From: Tretioscincus oriximinensis
Lineage: Eukaryota > Chordata > Lepidosauria > Squamata > Gymnophthalmidae
Direction: 5' to 3'
Length of the DNA stretch: 64,000 bases
NCBI GenBank assembly: GCA_022410635.1
Contig: JAJVDF010000962.1
Location: forward strand, 74,740-138,739
Positions 55,349 to 64,000 of this stretch are shown here, one piece after another. The notes under the pieces were generated by a model. It did no database searches and was not told the origin of the DNA. It saw only the letters and a list, made by a program, of their open reading frames with translations. Position numbers and translations under genes: made by a program. Positions within the stretch are counted from its first letter, which is position 1. Each line of letters starts with the position of its first letter.

Positions 55349-56460
55349 GGGCGTTTGATGCGAATTTGCGGAAGTCCTCGTCATAGTCGATGGCCGCTTG
55401 GTCACCTGCTATGGCCCTGGCCCGGAGGACATTATTCATGTGGCCTAGGAGTTGGTAGGCCCTTTCAGGAAATGCTGCTGCAATAATGCTGGNGAAGTGG
55501 GCAAAGCAAGAGACCCAGTTGTCAAAATTNTTGTCCACNGGGCTGACTTTTTGTGACCTTTTCCGTTTGCTTATGGAGGGCCTGGGGCCCTCCTGCTTCG
55601 CTAAACAGAAGATGTCAATATAATACCCATCCAGGATTTTGTTCCTCAGTTTGCGCGGGAGATGGGACCCTGGGGGGTCAGCCACTGTCCCTGGGTCTAG
55701 CTCCCCCGTCTTCTGATGTGTTTATGAGAGGGGGGGCTGGGGGAGCTCTCCGACATTTTAACAACCATTTGGGCATGCCTGAGGCAGGCTTGCCTTCCCG
55801 CCAGTATGGCCTTCTTTTTACCTCCCTTTCCCCAGAAGAAGAGGAATCACTCGTACCTGACGATGAGCTGGACTCCCTTCTTCTGCGCCGGTGTTGTCTC
55901 CCCCTGCTGCCTTTTTCAGGTTCTCTGGTGGAGGCCCCTGCAGTCATTTGGCTGGTGCCCTCCATCGGATCATCAGGTGCTGCTTCCACAGCCTGTGCCT
56001 CGCTCTCCTGGGCTGTGGCTACGGAAGAAGATGCTGGCCCATTCGAATCAACCAGTTTTTGCATGATTGCCGCCAGCTGACCCATGGATTCTCTAAATTC
56101 TGCTCTAAATTCAGACATTCCATTATCCTGGNTAGAGGGCGGGGTANGCCAGGCTTGCAATGGGGATCCATTTTGTGGTACCATAGGGAGGGTGGGGGGT
56201 CCTGCAGGGGCCGGCAGAGGGGCTTCCGAAAGGTGCCTAGCCTTTCCTCTGCCTCTCCCCCTCCCCCTAACAGGAACCCCACGGGGCATTATGTTATATT
56301 TGGCAAGTAAGATTGGATGTGTTAGGAAAATCTCCCCTGCACAACCCTTTCCACCAGGCCTCCAGTAATGTGCTATGGCAAAAGTAACAGACTCCTTTGA
56401 ATAAGGTATAGGTAGCACTGCCTTATTCGCAGCGCGTTGAGGCCCTTCCCCGTTCTGCAA
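55349..56460 (-). pseudogene. Ngaro gag-like protein, 5' part (frameshifted)
   Basis: Frame one (55678-56460) has a proline/glycine-rich start, then RRRRRESSSSSGTSDSSSSG and KPASGMPKWLLKCRRAPPAP. Frame two (55349-55685) has PGSHLPRKLRNKILDGYYID, NFDNWVSCFAHF and AIAGDQAAIDYDEDFRKFAS. A frameshift near 55680 joins them. It resembles the gag of the element at 58812-64000 along its length. Such gags bind RNA. Confidence 0.8.
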
Positions 56461-57236
56461 CCTGCTGGGGGTGATTGTTGGCTGCTACACGCAGCCGAAA
56501 AGGCAGCCTTAGGCCCGGAGGCCTTGCAAAATGGGGGGGGGCTCGCTCCCTTCCCCAACCAGCACCTGGGTGGCCTGGATGGGTTACCCCACAGCTATCT
56601 ATGTGCCTCCCGGCCTGTATTGTGCCTCCTGGCCAGCGGCCTACTGACTTCCTGCCGCCGGGCTTGTGTCTGCTCGCCTAATGTATAGGCTAGCCACGTG
56701 GTCGNGTGCCCCCGGCCTCGACTAGGCCTCTCGGCCAGCGCCTACTGGCCTCCCCCTGGCGGCCTAAAGTCTAGCGGCCTACCAGCCGCCCTCCCTGGCC
56801 GGGCTGTATCCCCCGGCTATTCCGGCTACCAGGCCAGTATCCCCGGCCTACTGTGAATGCCGGAATACCCGGCGTAGGCTGGAGACCCGGCTCCCGTTGC
56901 CCCCCCCGCCTAGCCTATGAGGGAAGGGGCGGTTGGGGATCGTCAGTCCCCCCGCTCCGACCCCCCTCTACCGCCGCCGATACCAGTCTGGGCGCCTGGT
57001 ATCCGCTCCTCGCCCCTTTGGACCCCGCGGGGTAAGCGCTGCAGCTAAAAGCTCGGCCGCTGCTGGCCCGAGCTAGGCCCGAGCTAGGCCTCCCGGCCGA
57101 TCGCTTACCTCCGCNNCTGTGGTCCTGGCGCTGGAGCTGGCGGTGGTCAGTCCTGCCACGTGCAGCCTGCAAAATGGCGGCTGGGGTGGCGGGGACGGAG
57201 CGCGAGGGAACAACCTTCCTGTCGCGCGTCCGTCGA
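55349..57236 (-). mobile_element. Ngaro/DIRS element fragment (gag and 5' region) inside L1
   Basis: Minus-strand gag (55349-56460) is preceded upstream (56461-57236) by a GC-rich leader with many GGCC and CCGG words. The gag is a relative of that at 62740-63759 (PGSHLPRKLRNKILDGYYID in both). The L1 resumes at 57237. The rest of gag and all of pol are missing at the gap. Confidence 0.8.
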
Positions 57237-58490
57237 TCANACATCTAATTTTAATAAGGCAATTTTCTTTATATTCTCCCTTGCATGTAACCATACCGTC
57301 TGTATATTTTTTATTGGATCTCCAATCTTTCGACCTTTAATAAACCCGTATTGGTCTTCGTGTATGACTGTTGGGAGTATTTCAGCTAGTCTATTTGCCA
57401 TTATCTTTGTAAATATTTTATAATCCTCATTGCATAATGTTATTGGTCTGTAAGATTTGGGGTCATTTTGATATTTTCCTGGTTTCAAAAAAATCACAAT
57501 TTCAGTGTTTTTCCACAATTCTGGGATTTTTTGTGTATCGTATATATCATTAAATATTTTTGTTAAATGGGGTGCTAATATTCCTTCAAAACTTTTATAA
57601 AAATCAGTATTGAACCCGTCTGGTCCAGGTGATTTATTTGTTTTCATTTTTNTTATAACCTGTTGTACTTCTTCTATTTTTATCCTTTCATTTAGTCTTC
57701 CCTTTTGTTCATCATTTGCTTTTTTTATAACATTAATGTTCCTTATATCTACCCTTTCATGTTTATAAAGATCTTTATAGTAGTTTTTAATTATTTCCCT
57801 TATTTCTTTTGGGTTTTCTGTTACTTTGCCTGTATTATTTCTCATTGAATTTATCCAATACCTTTCTTTTCTTCTTTTTAAATTGTTAGCTAAATATTTC
57901 ATTGATTTTATGTTCCAAGTTTGTTTGATAGCTCTTATGTAAATGTATCCTTTTGTTATACTTCTCTTTTCCAATACATCTAATTTTTTCTTTGTTTCAT
58001 CTAATTGTATTTTATTTGCGTGTGTCTTATGTTTTTTATGTCTTAGTTGTAATTTTTCTATCTGAGAAACCAACNTATCTTTTTCTCTGTTCCAGTTCCT
58101 TTTTATTCTAGTCGTTAANTCTATACAATNTCCTCTCAATACCGATTTACATGCGTCCCATAATATTTCACTGGTTACTTGTCCATTGNCATTTTCCCTA
58201 AAAAAANTTTCTATTGCAGACTCTATGTTTCTTCTATCGTTCTCATGTATTGCTACTATCTGATTAAATTTCCATTTCCTATATAATGTTTCATTACTTA
58301 TCGTAAACTTTAGATGTATTGGAGCGTGATCGGATATCCAATATTGGATTATTTGTGCGTCTTTTATTTCTATTGTGTTTGTTGTTTTTCCTATAATATA
58401 ATCGATGNTTGAATAGGTGNTGTGTCTTGCTGAGTAAAATGTTCCTTTATTTTGTTGGGGGATTAATTTATGATAATTTTTCCACCCCAA
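57237..58490 (-). CDS. L1 ORF2, endonuclease C-terminus plus RT fingers (partial)
   Basis: A 417-residue frame: HKLIPQQNKGTFYSARH, then QYWISDHAPIHLKFTI (S-D-H, the last endonuclease motif), a long Lys/Arg-rich linker, NKSPGPDGFNTDFYKSFEGI (RT motif 1), NTEIVIFLKPGKYQNDPKSY then RPITLCNEDYKIFTKIMANR (motif 2), and HEDQYGFIKGRKIGDPIKNI (motif 2a). It ends before the catalytic Y/F-A-D-D because the element is interrupted. Eight or so N positions occur in it. The frame is otherwise open. Confidence 0.9.
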   Translation of the reverse strand: MGWKNYHKLIPQQNKGTFYSARHXTYSXIDYIIGKTTNTIEIKDAQIIQYWISDHAPIHLKFTISNETLYRKWKFNQIVAIHENDRRNIESAIEXFFRENXNGQVTSEILWDACKSVLRGXCIXLTTRIKRNWNREKDXLVSQIEKLQLRHKKHKTHANKIQLDETKKKLDVLEKRSITKGYIYIRAIKQTWNIKSMKYLANNLKRRKERYWINSMRNNTGKVTENPKEIREIIKNYYKDLYKHERVDIRNINVIKKANDEQKGRLNERIKIEEVQQVIXKMKTNKSPGPDGFNTDFYKSFEGILAPHLTKIFNDIYDTQKIPELWKNTEIVIFLKPGKYQNDPKSYRPITLCNEDYKIFTKIMANRLAEILPTVIHEDQYGFIKGRKIGDPIKNIQTVWLHARENIKKIALLKLDX

Positions 58491-58575
58491 GGTTCTTATA
58501 TTTAATGTATTTAAATCTCTTGTACTGTTTTCTGTTAGCTTATAATTAAAACCCCCTGCCCAAAATATCTCTATG
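57237..58575 (-). mobile_element. L1 LINE, ORF2 endonuclease end and RT start
   Basis: Antisense L1 ORF2 from the end of the endonuclease (about 58575, A-G-G-F-N where active enzymes have G-D-F-N) through RT motifs 0-3 to K-I-A-L-L-K-L-D at 57237. Together with 54351-55247 it is one L1 in the same orientation, split by an Ngaro fragment and the gap. Some 350-400 residues of RT are missing between the two parts. Confidence 0.9.
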
Positions 58576-58811
58576 GCTGAACTATGCTGTTAAATCATCA
58601 GAGGGATATTAAATCCGCCAAGAGCATTTTTGAGTTGTAGTGTAGTTTCCATCCCTGACACACAATAGGTCTTTCCCAGTCACAAAAGAACTTGCTTTAG
58701 TATCCGTTGGCAATAAATGACTTGAGGACAACATATTTTTAAATAAATAAAAAAAGTTTTACAACTAAGACCTTTAGCTTATAAGAAGAAGAAAAAATCA
58801 CCTTAGTGTCA
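58576..58811. other. short segment between L1 and Ngaro
   Basis: No family was recognised. A-rich near 58735-58760 and 58785-58800. Confidence 0.4.
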
Positions 58812-59590
58812 TTTGCAGCGGACGGCTACCAAGAAGGGACACAGGCAAATTATCATTAACCATTTATTAATGAAACCTAAACGCAACCGTAACAATACGC
58901 AAAAACCCGTTTACAGACTAATTCAAATAAAGTGCAATAACGTTATACATAAATACAATCAGATGTACATTGAAAACAGCAACCAATTTACATAAAGAGA
59001 AATTGAACCCAATTGTGGAGAAAATAAGGCCATGGCAAAGTAGGGTGTGGCAGGTGCAGCATCTTGATTCAGACCTGGTCAGCCATCCGGCCTGACCCTC
59101 ATAACAATAAATCACGCCCACCCGGCGTGGTCCTCCGGCTGCCTGCCCCTTTTGGCTAGGCTAGCCAAAACCAATCTGCCAGCTCGGGACCTGGGCCTGT
59201 ACTTTCTGCCCACACCCCGATGGTGTGGGACCATAGCCGGCCACTCACCAGGTGGCCCCGGCGTATGGTAGTCAGCCTGTCCCGAGCCCCTGGCATCCAC
59301 TGGCCGGCCCACCCTTCGTGGGCACTGCTCAGGCCCCCAGCCTGAGGCGGCACACCATAAGGATCAAAGGGGGTTGAATGGGCAATCAAGGAACCATCCT
59401 GTGTATTAGCCCTCCCCAATGACTCCTGAGTTGTGTTCAGCCATGCCTATTCCCAGGTCAGGCTCCACAACTCTAGAACCCCTTAAGGGGGCCCTCATAC
59501 TATGGGGTAGCCTCAGGGCTGCTTTTGACTCCCCATTTCGAACCAAGATGCCTGAACCGCCACAAGAGCGAAAGCTCCCGCCAAACACNA
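58812..59590 (-). repeat. Ngaro 3' terminal repeat region
   Basis: It starts with a TTTGCAGCGGACGGCTACCA end and contains AAACGCAACCGTAACAATAC, GAGAAAATAAGGCCATGGCA, GTCAGCCATCCGGCCTGACC and AACCAAGATGCCTGAACCGC. All of these recur in the 12363-13130 copy. Ngaro elements carry split direct repeats, and this region is a candidate for that structure; the 5' partner lies outside the window. Confidence 0.75.
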
Positions 59591-59591
59591 C

Positions 59592-60185
59592 CTACTCTAT
59601 GAGCCATGCCTTAAGTGCGCCCTGAACCTGCCCCAACCATGTCTCAATCCCTGCATCTGACATATGTATGCCATCTACTCTAANTAAGTCAGCCCCCTGC
59701 GAGCAAAAGGCCTTCTGCCAAATAGCAGTACCACCCATGCTCGTCATGTAATGGGTTATTTTTGAATTTATCCGCCTCCTGGCATAGTTCATCTTGTTGG
59801 GATCAGGCACACCTCTCCANTTAAGCCGAAACAGTAACTGGCTCCAAAAAATTTTTGTATTCGGGAACAAACCTCTAAGCCGATCCAGATCGGCAAGTAT
59901 AATGTACATTAGTTGGGCACTCGTCATGGCCGGGCCCAGATCGTTCTCCCTGAGCTGTATGACAATGGCATCTGGAGGTCCCCTCTGGTAAGCGGCTGTT
60001 TCCACCAAGGGAATAAACTCACGCCAAAGCATTCCGCGATGGCCCATCCAGAGGACTCTTGATCGCATTGGGAGNTTCAAATCTGAAGTCCAGCGTGATG
60101 CTGCTGCATAACGGCCCGCCCAATGAACAATGCTATGCCCAACAATCCAAATAACTCGATTCTCGCCTAATAAGAGTAAACACAA
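59592..60185 (-). CDS. Ngaro SGNH/GDSL-like hydrolase
   Basis: A 197-residue frame. VIWIVGHSIVHWAG holds the block I Ser (G-H-S where classic enzymes have G-D-S). VIQLRENDL is block III (N-D kept, Gly replaced by Arg). RVDGIHMSDAGIETW supplies the block V D-x-x-H pair. An SGNH hydrolase fold would cleave ester bonds; the substrate in a retrotransposon is unknown. It lies just downstream of the recombinase. Three N positions give unknown residues. The block III and block I substitutions might lower activity. Confidence 0.85.
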   Translation of the reverse strand: MCLLLLGENRVIWIVGHSIVHWAGRYAAASRWTSDLXLPMRSRVLWMGHRGMLWREFIPLVETAAYQRGPPDAIVIQLRENDLGPAMTSAQLMYIILADLDRLRGLFPNTKIFWSQLLFRLXWRGVPDPNKMNYARRRINSKITHYMTSMGGTAIWQKAFCSQGADLXRVDGIHMSDAGIETWLGQVQGALKAWLIE

Positions 60186-60220
60186 ACATGATTAACAAAC
60201 TTTCTTATCAGTTATGTCAG

Positions 60221-61207
60221 TTATAATGTTCCACCAAGGTTCNTTCTTATATATGACTGATAAGCTTTCGACCGCCATCGGCCAATGGTTTGTATCCCTT
60301 CCGGGGGGACCTGAAGTGAGGCAGCTGATGAGNCAGCACCNATCCTAAAGGAGTGTAAACTATATTCCTCTGGGGAAAGCTGGAGTTGAGCTAGAGCCCN
60401 TCTAAATACAGTGACTGCCTGNAACCGAGACAAGAACGTATTGTCCCTATGNACCAACAGGGGGCCTGGACGGGAAGAGCGAAGAGCAAGGAACTGTCTC
60501 GTNTCCCTTAATGGACAAGGGCCGGGTGAAATTATTTGGCCGAGANGGATAGTGTCCCCTTTNNCTTCTTGGTCAGTCTTGGACCGCCTCAAAAAGATCG
60601 AGATCCCCACAGTGCCTATAGTGATGTCATCAAACTGAATTGTTGCCGGGNCCGAGTGCTTAGCNGNGGAGATAATATCCCCGGGCCTTAAGGCNCCAAA
60701 ATAAAGCAAAGAAAAAGCAGCTCTGAAGAGGGCTGCCTCATATNGATCGCTACATAAAGCCAGCAGTAAGTCATTTATCCGGGATAGAAGGGGGAACAGC
60801 ACNGGCCGNCTAGTGTCTTTCCTTGNTGGCNCACTGCGGGNCCAGCCTGCCACNNCCCTTCTGGCTAAGAATGTTCCNCAGGCTTCAGGGNGGCCAAAGA
60901 TGTTGGCGAAGAACTNTAAGGCTGACATGTGAATTTTTATGGTCCTGGGGGCCCGGCCAGCAGACTGTAGCTTTGCTAGGTACATCAGCACTGTGCGCTC
61001 TATAAANAGACCTTTCTCGGGGNCCTCCAAANCCCATACAAACTGTTGGAACTNGTTAAAAGCCCTTCGGTAAGAGGTCTGGGTAGAGGGAGCAATGGAA
61101 CTCCACACCCCTTGAGATATCAAATCCTGCCAAGATCCCAAAGATGGCTGGGGAACCTCTCCTGTTGCAACNCAGCCTCCGGCGCCAGGTGCCTGAAACG
61201 GTNCCAC
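60221..61207 (-). CDS. Ngaro tyrosine recombinase
   Basis: A 328-residue frame of the phage-integrase type: N-terminal SAM-like core domain with SIAPSTQTSYRRAFN (about residues 35-50) and RTIKIHMSAL. The catalytic domain has LRPGDIIS (first Arg), LHSFRXGA (H-x-x-R) and TIGRWRSKAYQSYIR (W and the nucleophile Tyr). It would join the circular DNA copy into the genome, hence no target duplication. The first third has many N positions. It overlaps the RNase H frame by about 90 bases in a different frame. Confidence 0.9.
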   Translation of the reverse strand: MXPFQAPGAGGXVATGEVPQPSLGSWQDLISQGVWSSIAPSTQTSYRRAFNXFQQFVWXLEXPEKGXFIERTVLMYLAKLQSAGRAPRTIKIHMSALXFFANIFGXPEAXGTFLARRXVAGWXRSXPXRKDTXRXVLFPLLSRINDLLLALCSDXYEAALFRAAFSLLYFXALRPGDIISXAKHSXPATIQFDDITIGTVGISIFLRRSKTDQEXKGDTIXLGQIISPGPCPLRXTRQFLALRSSRPGPLLXHRDNTFLSRXQAVTVFRXALAQLQLSPEEYSLHSFRXGAXSSAASLQVPPEGIQTIGRWRSKAYQSYIRXNLGGTL

Positions 61208-61878
61208 TGTTGGCGAGATAGGGCATCAGCAATATTGTTATCCACCCCCGGAACATGAACCGACATGAAGCAAATGTTGGCATGGAGACATAATAAAACA
61301 AATTCCCTCACTAGATTCTTAACCCTCTTAGATTTTGATGACTTTTTGTTGATAACCTGGACCACAGCAGCATTGTCACACCAGAAAGTGACCTGCTGGT
61401 TTGTGAAAAGGTCTTTCCATATGTGTACTGCTACTAGTATGGGGAAGAATTCAAGAAAGGTAAGATCCTTTCCTAGGCCCAACCTGATCCAATCCTCCGG
61501 CCAAGCTTTAGCACACCATCGTCCATTATAATAGACACCAAAACCTATGCCCCCTGCCACATCAGAATATATTTGCAAGCCATTTCCCGGAACCATAGGA
61601 GAAAGCCAAACTGAGACACCGTGGTATTTAGACAAAAATGTCTCCCAGACATCCAAGTCCTTCCTTATGCCCTCAGAAATCCTAATGTAGTGATGAGGGG
61701 CCCGAACCCCACGGGTTGACTGAGCCAAACGGGCACAAAAAGGCCTACCAGGCCTAACTACCCTGCAGGTAAAATTCAAGTGCCCCAGCAGAACCTGAAT
61801 TTCCTTAAGAGTTGCCTTCTTGCGACTCTTCATGTCACCCATTAATAAAAACATTTTCTCTAATTTGTCCTGAGGCAA
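61120..61878 (-). CDS. Ngaro RNase H domain
   Basis: A 252-residue frame in the same frame as the RT upstream, from which it is separated by one TAA at 61885. It shows LQIYSDVAGGIGFGVYYNGR (catalytic Asp), FLEFFPILVAVHIW (Glu), VTFWCDNAAVVQVINKKSSK (Asp) and VDNNIADALSRQQ (last Asp). This is the D-E-D-D set of RNase H as found in DIRS and Ngaro pol. It degrades RNA in the hybrid during reverse transcription. Confidence 0.9.
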   Translation of the reverse strand: MPQDKLEKMFLLMGDMKSRKKATLKEIQVLLGHLNFTCRVVRPGRPFCARLAQSTRGVRAPHHYIRISEGIRKDLDVWETFLSKYHGVSVWLSPMVPGNGLQIYSDVAGGIGFGVYYNGRWCAKAWPEDWIRLGLGKDLTFLEFFPILVAVHIWKDLFTNQQVTFWCDNAAVVQVINKKSSKSKRVKNLVREFVLLCLHANICFMSVHVPGVDNNIADALSRQQWXRFRHLAPEAXLQQERFPSHLWDLGRI

Positions 61879-61884
61879 CCTGGA

Positions 61885-62634
61885 TTAGCCTTTAATGGAG
61901 TCCAGAGTGATGCCTAGGTAAGTCAAAACCGGCAGGGGGCCTTCTGTCTTTTCCGGGGCTAGTGGAACTCCGAGCTCCCCAGCCACCAATTGGAATAAGT
62001 TTAAAAGGTTCTGACATTGGTCTGTCCCCTGGTCTCCAATGAACAGAAAGTCATCCAGGTAATGTGTTACTCTGGCTGAAGGACTCCTCCTCCGTACTTC
62101 CCACTCAATGAAGGAGCTGAAGGCCTCAAAAGCAGCGCACGATATAGAACATCCCATGGGCATAGTCTTATGAACATACCAATTGCCTTCAAATTTAAAA
62201 CCCAGGAGATGAAAATCATCCGGGTGTATGGGCAGCAGCCTGAAAGCGGACTGTATGTCACATTTTGCCATCAGCGCTCCTGGTCCACAATCCCTCAAGA
62301 GGCCGATGGCCNTGTCAATGGTGGAATATTTAACCCTGCACATTGCTGGCTCAATAAAATCGTTCACGGAGGCACCTCTGGGAAAACTCAGGTGATGGAT
62401 GAGCCTGAATTCACCGGGCACCTTTTTGGGTACCACCCCTAANGGAGAGACAATGAGGTTTTTCAGGGGAGGNTCAGGGAAAGGACCGGCAACTCTCCCC
62501 AGAGTGCATNCTTTACTTATCTTAGCAGCCGCAATTTCAGGCCGCATCCGCAGGGATTTTAAATTNCTGCACTCATTAGCAAANCCAGTACATGATGAGG
62601 GGATTCTAAAACCAGAAGAAAAACCAGCCCACAA
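61885..62634 (-). CDS. Ngaro reverse transcriptase
   Basis: A 249-residue frame with GEFRLIHHLSFPRGASVND (finger), MAKCDIQSAFRLLPIHPDDF (first catalytic Asp), KTMPMGCSISCAAFEAFSSF, and VTHYLDDFLFIGD (catalytic D-D). It ends with APEKTEGPLPVLTYLGITLD and then one TAA before the RNase H frame. The frame stays open upstream to the gag stop at 62740, so there is no separate Met start in strong context. Confidence 0.92.
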   Translation of the reverse strand: MWAGFSSGFRIPSSCTXFANECXNLKSLRMRPEIAAAKISKXCTLGRVAGPFPXPPLKNLIVSXLGVVPKKVPGEFRLIHHLSFPRGASVNDFIEPAMCRVKYSTIDXAIGLLRDCGPGALMAKCDIQSAFRLLPIHPDDFHLLGFKFEGNWYVHKTMPMGCSISCAAFEAFSSFIEWEVRRRSPSARVTHYLDDFLFIGDQGTDQCQNLLNLFQLVAGELGVPLAPEKTEGPLPVLTYLGITLDSIKG

Positions 62635-62739
62635 ATATTCTGCTGCTTTTTTATTAGGATAAGCTAACAGCAGTTCGCCTAGCNGGTCAGTATTGATTGG
62701 GGAGGGGGCCANTGAAATTAATTGTTGTTGTTNAGTGAG

Positions 62740-63759
62740 TCATGCTTTNGCTGGCGGGGCAGCAGAGGGGCCACCNGCAGGTGGGGCCCCCCNCCTGCCC
62801 TGACCGAAACCTCTCCCAGACTTTCCTCCTCTAATATAACCTGAGGTGTCCCTGCAATGAGACCTGGGATGATGACCCCCACACCTGTCACAAGCATGTT
62901 CATACTTGCACCCTATTCTCGTACATTGACCTGCATTAAAATCCCAACAATATGACTTCTTCAAATATGTTTTCGGCCAGGACTTTTTCCTCCCANCAAA
63001 TGCTGTATATGCATTGCTAGACTGGCGTACGGTCTTTAGCCAGATGTGATGCATTATCGAATCCCATCTGACATTCCCAGAATTTGATGCAANCCTTCTA
63101 AAGGCCTCATCATAGTTAAGAGCTGCCTGATCACCCGCCATAGCTCTGGCTTGCAAAACATTGGCCNTGTGGCCACTCAGCTGCCAGGCCCGTTCTGGGA
63201 AAACTGCAGTCACCAGTNTCATGAATTCCGTGAAACAAATAACCCAGTTGTCCATGTTACGATCAACTGGGGTGACCCCACTAGACCTCTTCCGCTTGCC
63301 AGTNTTCGTTTTNGGGCCTTCTGGCCTAGCGAGGCAAAAAATGTCAATATAATATCCATCTAGTATTTTGTTCCTNAGCTTTCTAGGAAGATGGGAACCT
63401 GGGNGGTCAGCCCCAGACATACTATCTTGTGTGCCATCCCCTGACAGTTCAATGAGTGGTGTAGCCTGCACATCCCTCTTTCTCCTAATTAACCAATTTG
63501 GCATACCCGACACAGGTGTGCCCGCCTGTCAGTATACTCTCTTACCGCTTTCGCGCTCGCCAGAGGAAGAACTAGAACTCGTACCTGTGGATGACGAATC
63601 CCGTCTCCTACGGTGGCTTCTCCTCCCTTTTTCCCGACCCCTGCTCTCACCATTAGGTGGTGTGGCGTCCTTCGCTGAAGCCGGCACTACTGATCCCGTG
63701 GAATCATCAGCCACCATTGTCTCCGTGGGAGCCTCTACCGCCAGAGCCGAAGTCGTCAC
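62740..63759 (-). CDS. Ngaro gag protein (one premature stop)
   Basis: Same frame throughout but with a TGA at 63529-63531. The N-terminal part (63529-63759) is Ser/Arg-rich (REKGRRSHRRRRDSSSTGTS). The main part (62740-63513) has PGSHLPRK, NKILDGYYIDIFCLAR, AMAGDQAALNYDEAFRR, WDSIMHHIWLKTVRQSSNAY and a Cys/His cluster CWDFNAGQCTRIGCKYEHAC followed by DRCGGHHPRSHC, a zinc-knuckle-like RNA-binding region. It ends GRGFGQGR...PP and then TGA. Similar to 55349-56460. Confidence 0.88.
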
Positions 63760-64000
63760 CGAAGAACTTACCCCCGCAGCTGCGTTGTAGGGTGCCGCAG
63801 AGGCATCCCCTGATGGGGAGGGGTTTACCCTGTTGGTTTTTACCAGCTCCTGGATTACTTCCGTGAGCTGGCCTAGTATATGAGAGATTTTGTTGAGGCG
63901 ATCCTCACTTGAGGGAGCCTCAATGGGCCATGCCGGTAAAGGAGAAGCATTTTGGACCCGTGTCCNGGCTGGCCGTGGAAGAGGGTTGGCTTTTTTGCCC

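Larger units (their letters stand above)
58812..64000 (-). mobile_element. Ngaro-type tyrosine-recombinase retrotransposon, running off the window
   Basis: Antisense order from the right edge: gag (63759-62740), RT and RNase H (62634-61120), tyrosine recombinase (61207-60221), SGNH hydrolase (60185-59592) and a non-coding 3' repeat region (59590-58812). This is the Ngaro (DIRS-order) plan; a hydrolase ORF is known in vertebrate Ngaro elements. The 3' region matches the solo copy at 12363-13130. The 5' end lies beyond 64000. Many single N positions lie in it. Confidence 0.92.

Noticed and set aside
56853..57244. GC-rich frames near 57 kb resembling a CpG-island promoter with first exon
   Set aside because: The block lies between L1 halves and upstream of an Ngaro gag, so it is best read as that element's leader.
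1..64000. Bacterial-type systems, CRISPR arrays, operons
   Set aside because: The window is clearly vertebrate intronic DNA; the repeats are eukaryotic mobile elements and microsatellites.

Overview
This is vertebrate intronic DNA, most likely from a squamate reptile (a gecko or other lizard is a good guess). The mix of repeats supports this: CR1 LINEs with two kinds of 3' end, L1 and L2 LINEs, an R4/Dong-type LINE, Penelope-like elements, Ngaro/DIRS tyrosine-recombinase retrotransposons, hAT transposons, and two tRNA-derived SINE families. Mammals and birds do not carry this combination. No prokaryotic genes, tRNA or rRNA genes, or CRISPR arrays are seen. The only host gene I can support is on the minus strand. 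Two exons, at 34703-34797 and 17557-17631, have good splice sites and matching phases and encode consecutive pieces of the ectodomain of DPP10, the inactive dipeptidyl-peptidase-like auxiliary subunit of Kv4 potassium channels. The 17 kb intron between them lies wholly inside the window, and the rest of the window appears to be flanking DPP10 intron. Layout: 1-5 kb holds fragments (Penelope 3' end, CR1, a Tc1-like hairpin MITE, a hAT transposase relic, a long inverted-repeat element). 6.6-8.3 kb is an internally deleted CR1. 8.8-10.6 kb is a Penelope copy broken by a SINE and by a CR1 that itself holds a SINE. 10.7-11.1, 14.9-15.5 and 35.3-35.7 kb are three copies of one hAT MITE with clear 8-bp target duplications. 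12.2-13.5 kb is a SINE split by a solo Ngaro-type terminal repeat. 16.4-17.5 kb is a CR1 broken by an LTR-like sequence and a tiny Penelope insertion. 19-21.4 kb is the best CR1. 24.2-25.2 kb is an L1 3' end. 27-30.3 kb is CR1 nested in CR1. 30.3-33.1 kb is an R4-like LINE beside a TAA microsatellite. 36.2-37.8 kb is a CR1 with a SINE inside. 38.9-42.0 kb is a nearly complete hAT transposon with a BED-finger exon, an intron and 8-bp target duplications. 43.2-46.4 kb is the most complete Penelope element (RT plus GIY-YIG region). 47-54 kb is CR1, L2 and SINE debris. 54.3-58.6 kb is an L1 interrupted by an Ngaro gag and an assembly gap. 58.8-64 kb is a nearly complete Ngaro element carrying gag, RT, RNase H, tyrosine recombinase and an SGNH-hydrolase ORF. 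None of the elements forms a pathway with the host gene; they are layered insertions whose nesting gives relative ages. The most notable points are the hammerhead-ribozyme-like fold in Penelope ends, the Ngaro hydrolase and its gag-UGA-pol arrangement, the phase-consistent intron in the hAT transposase, and the R4 element abutting TAA repeats. All family assignments were made by reading translations and repeat alignments by eye, without database searches.
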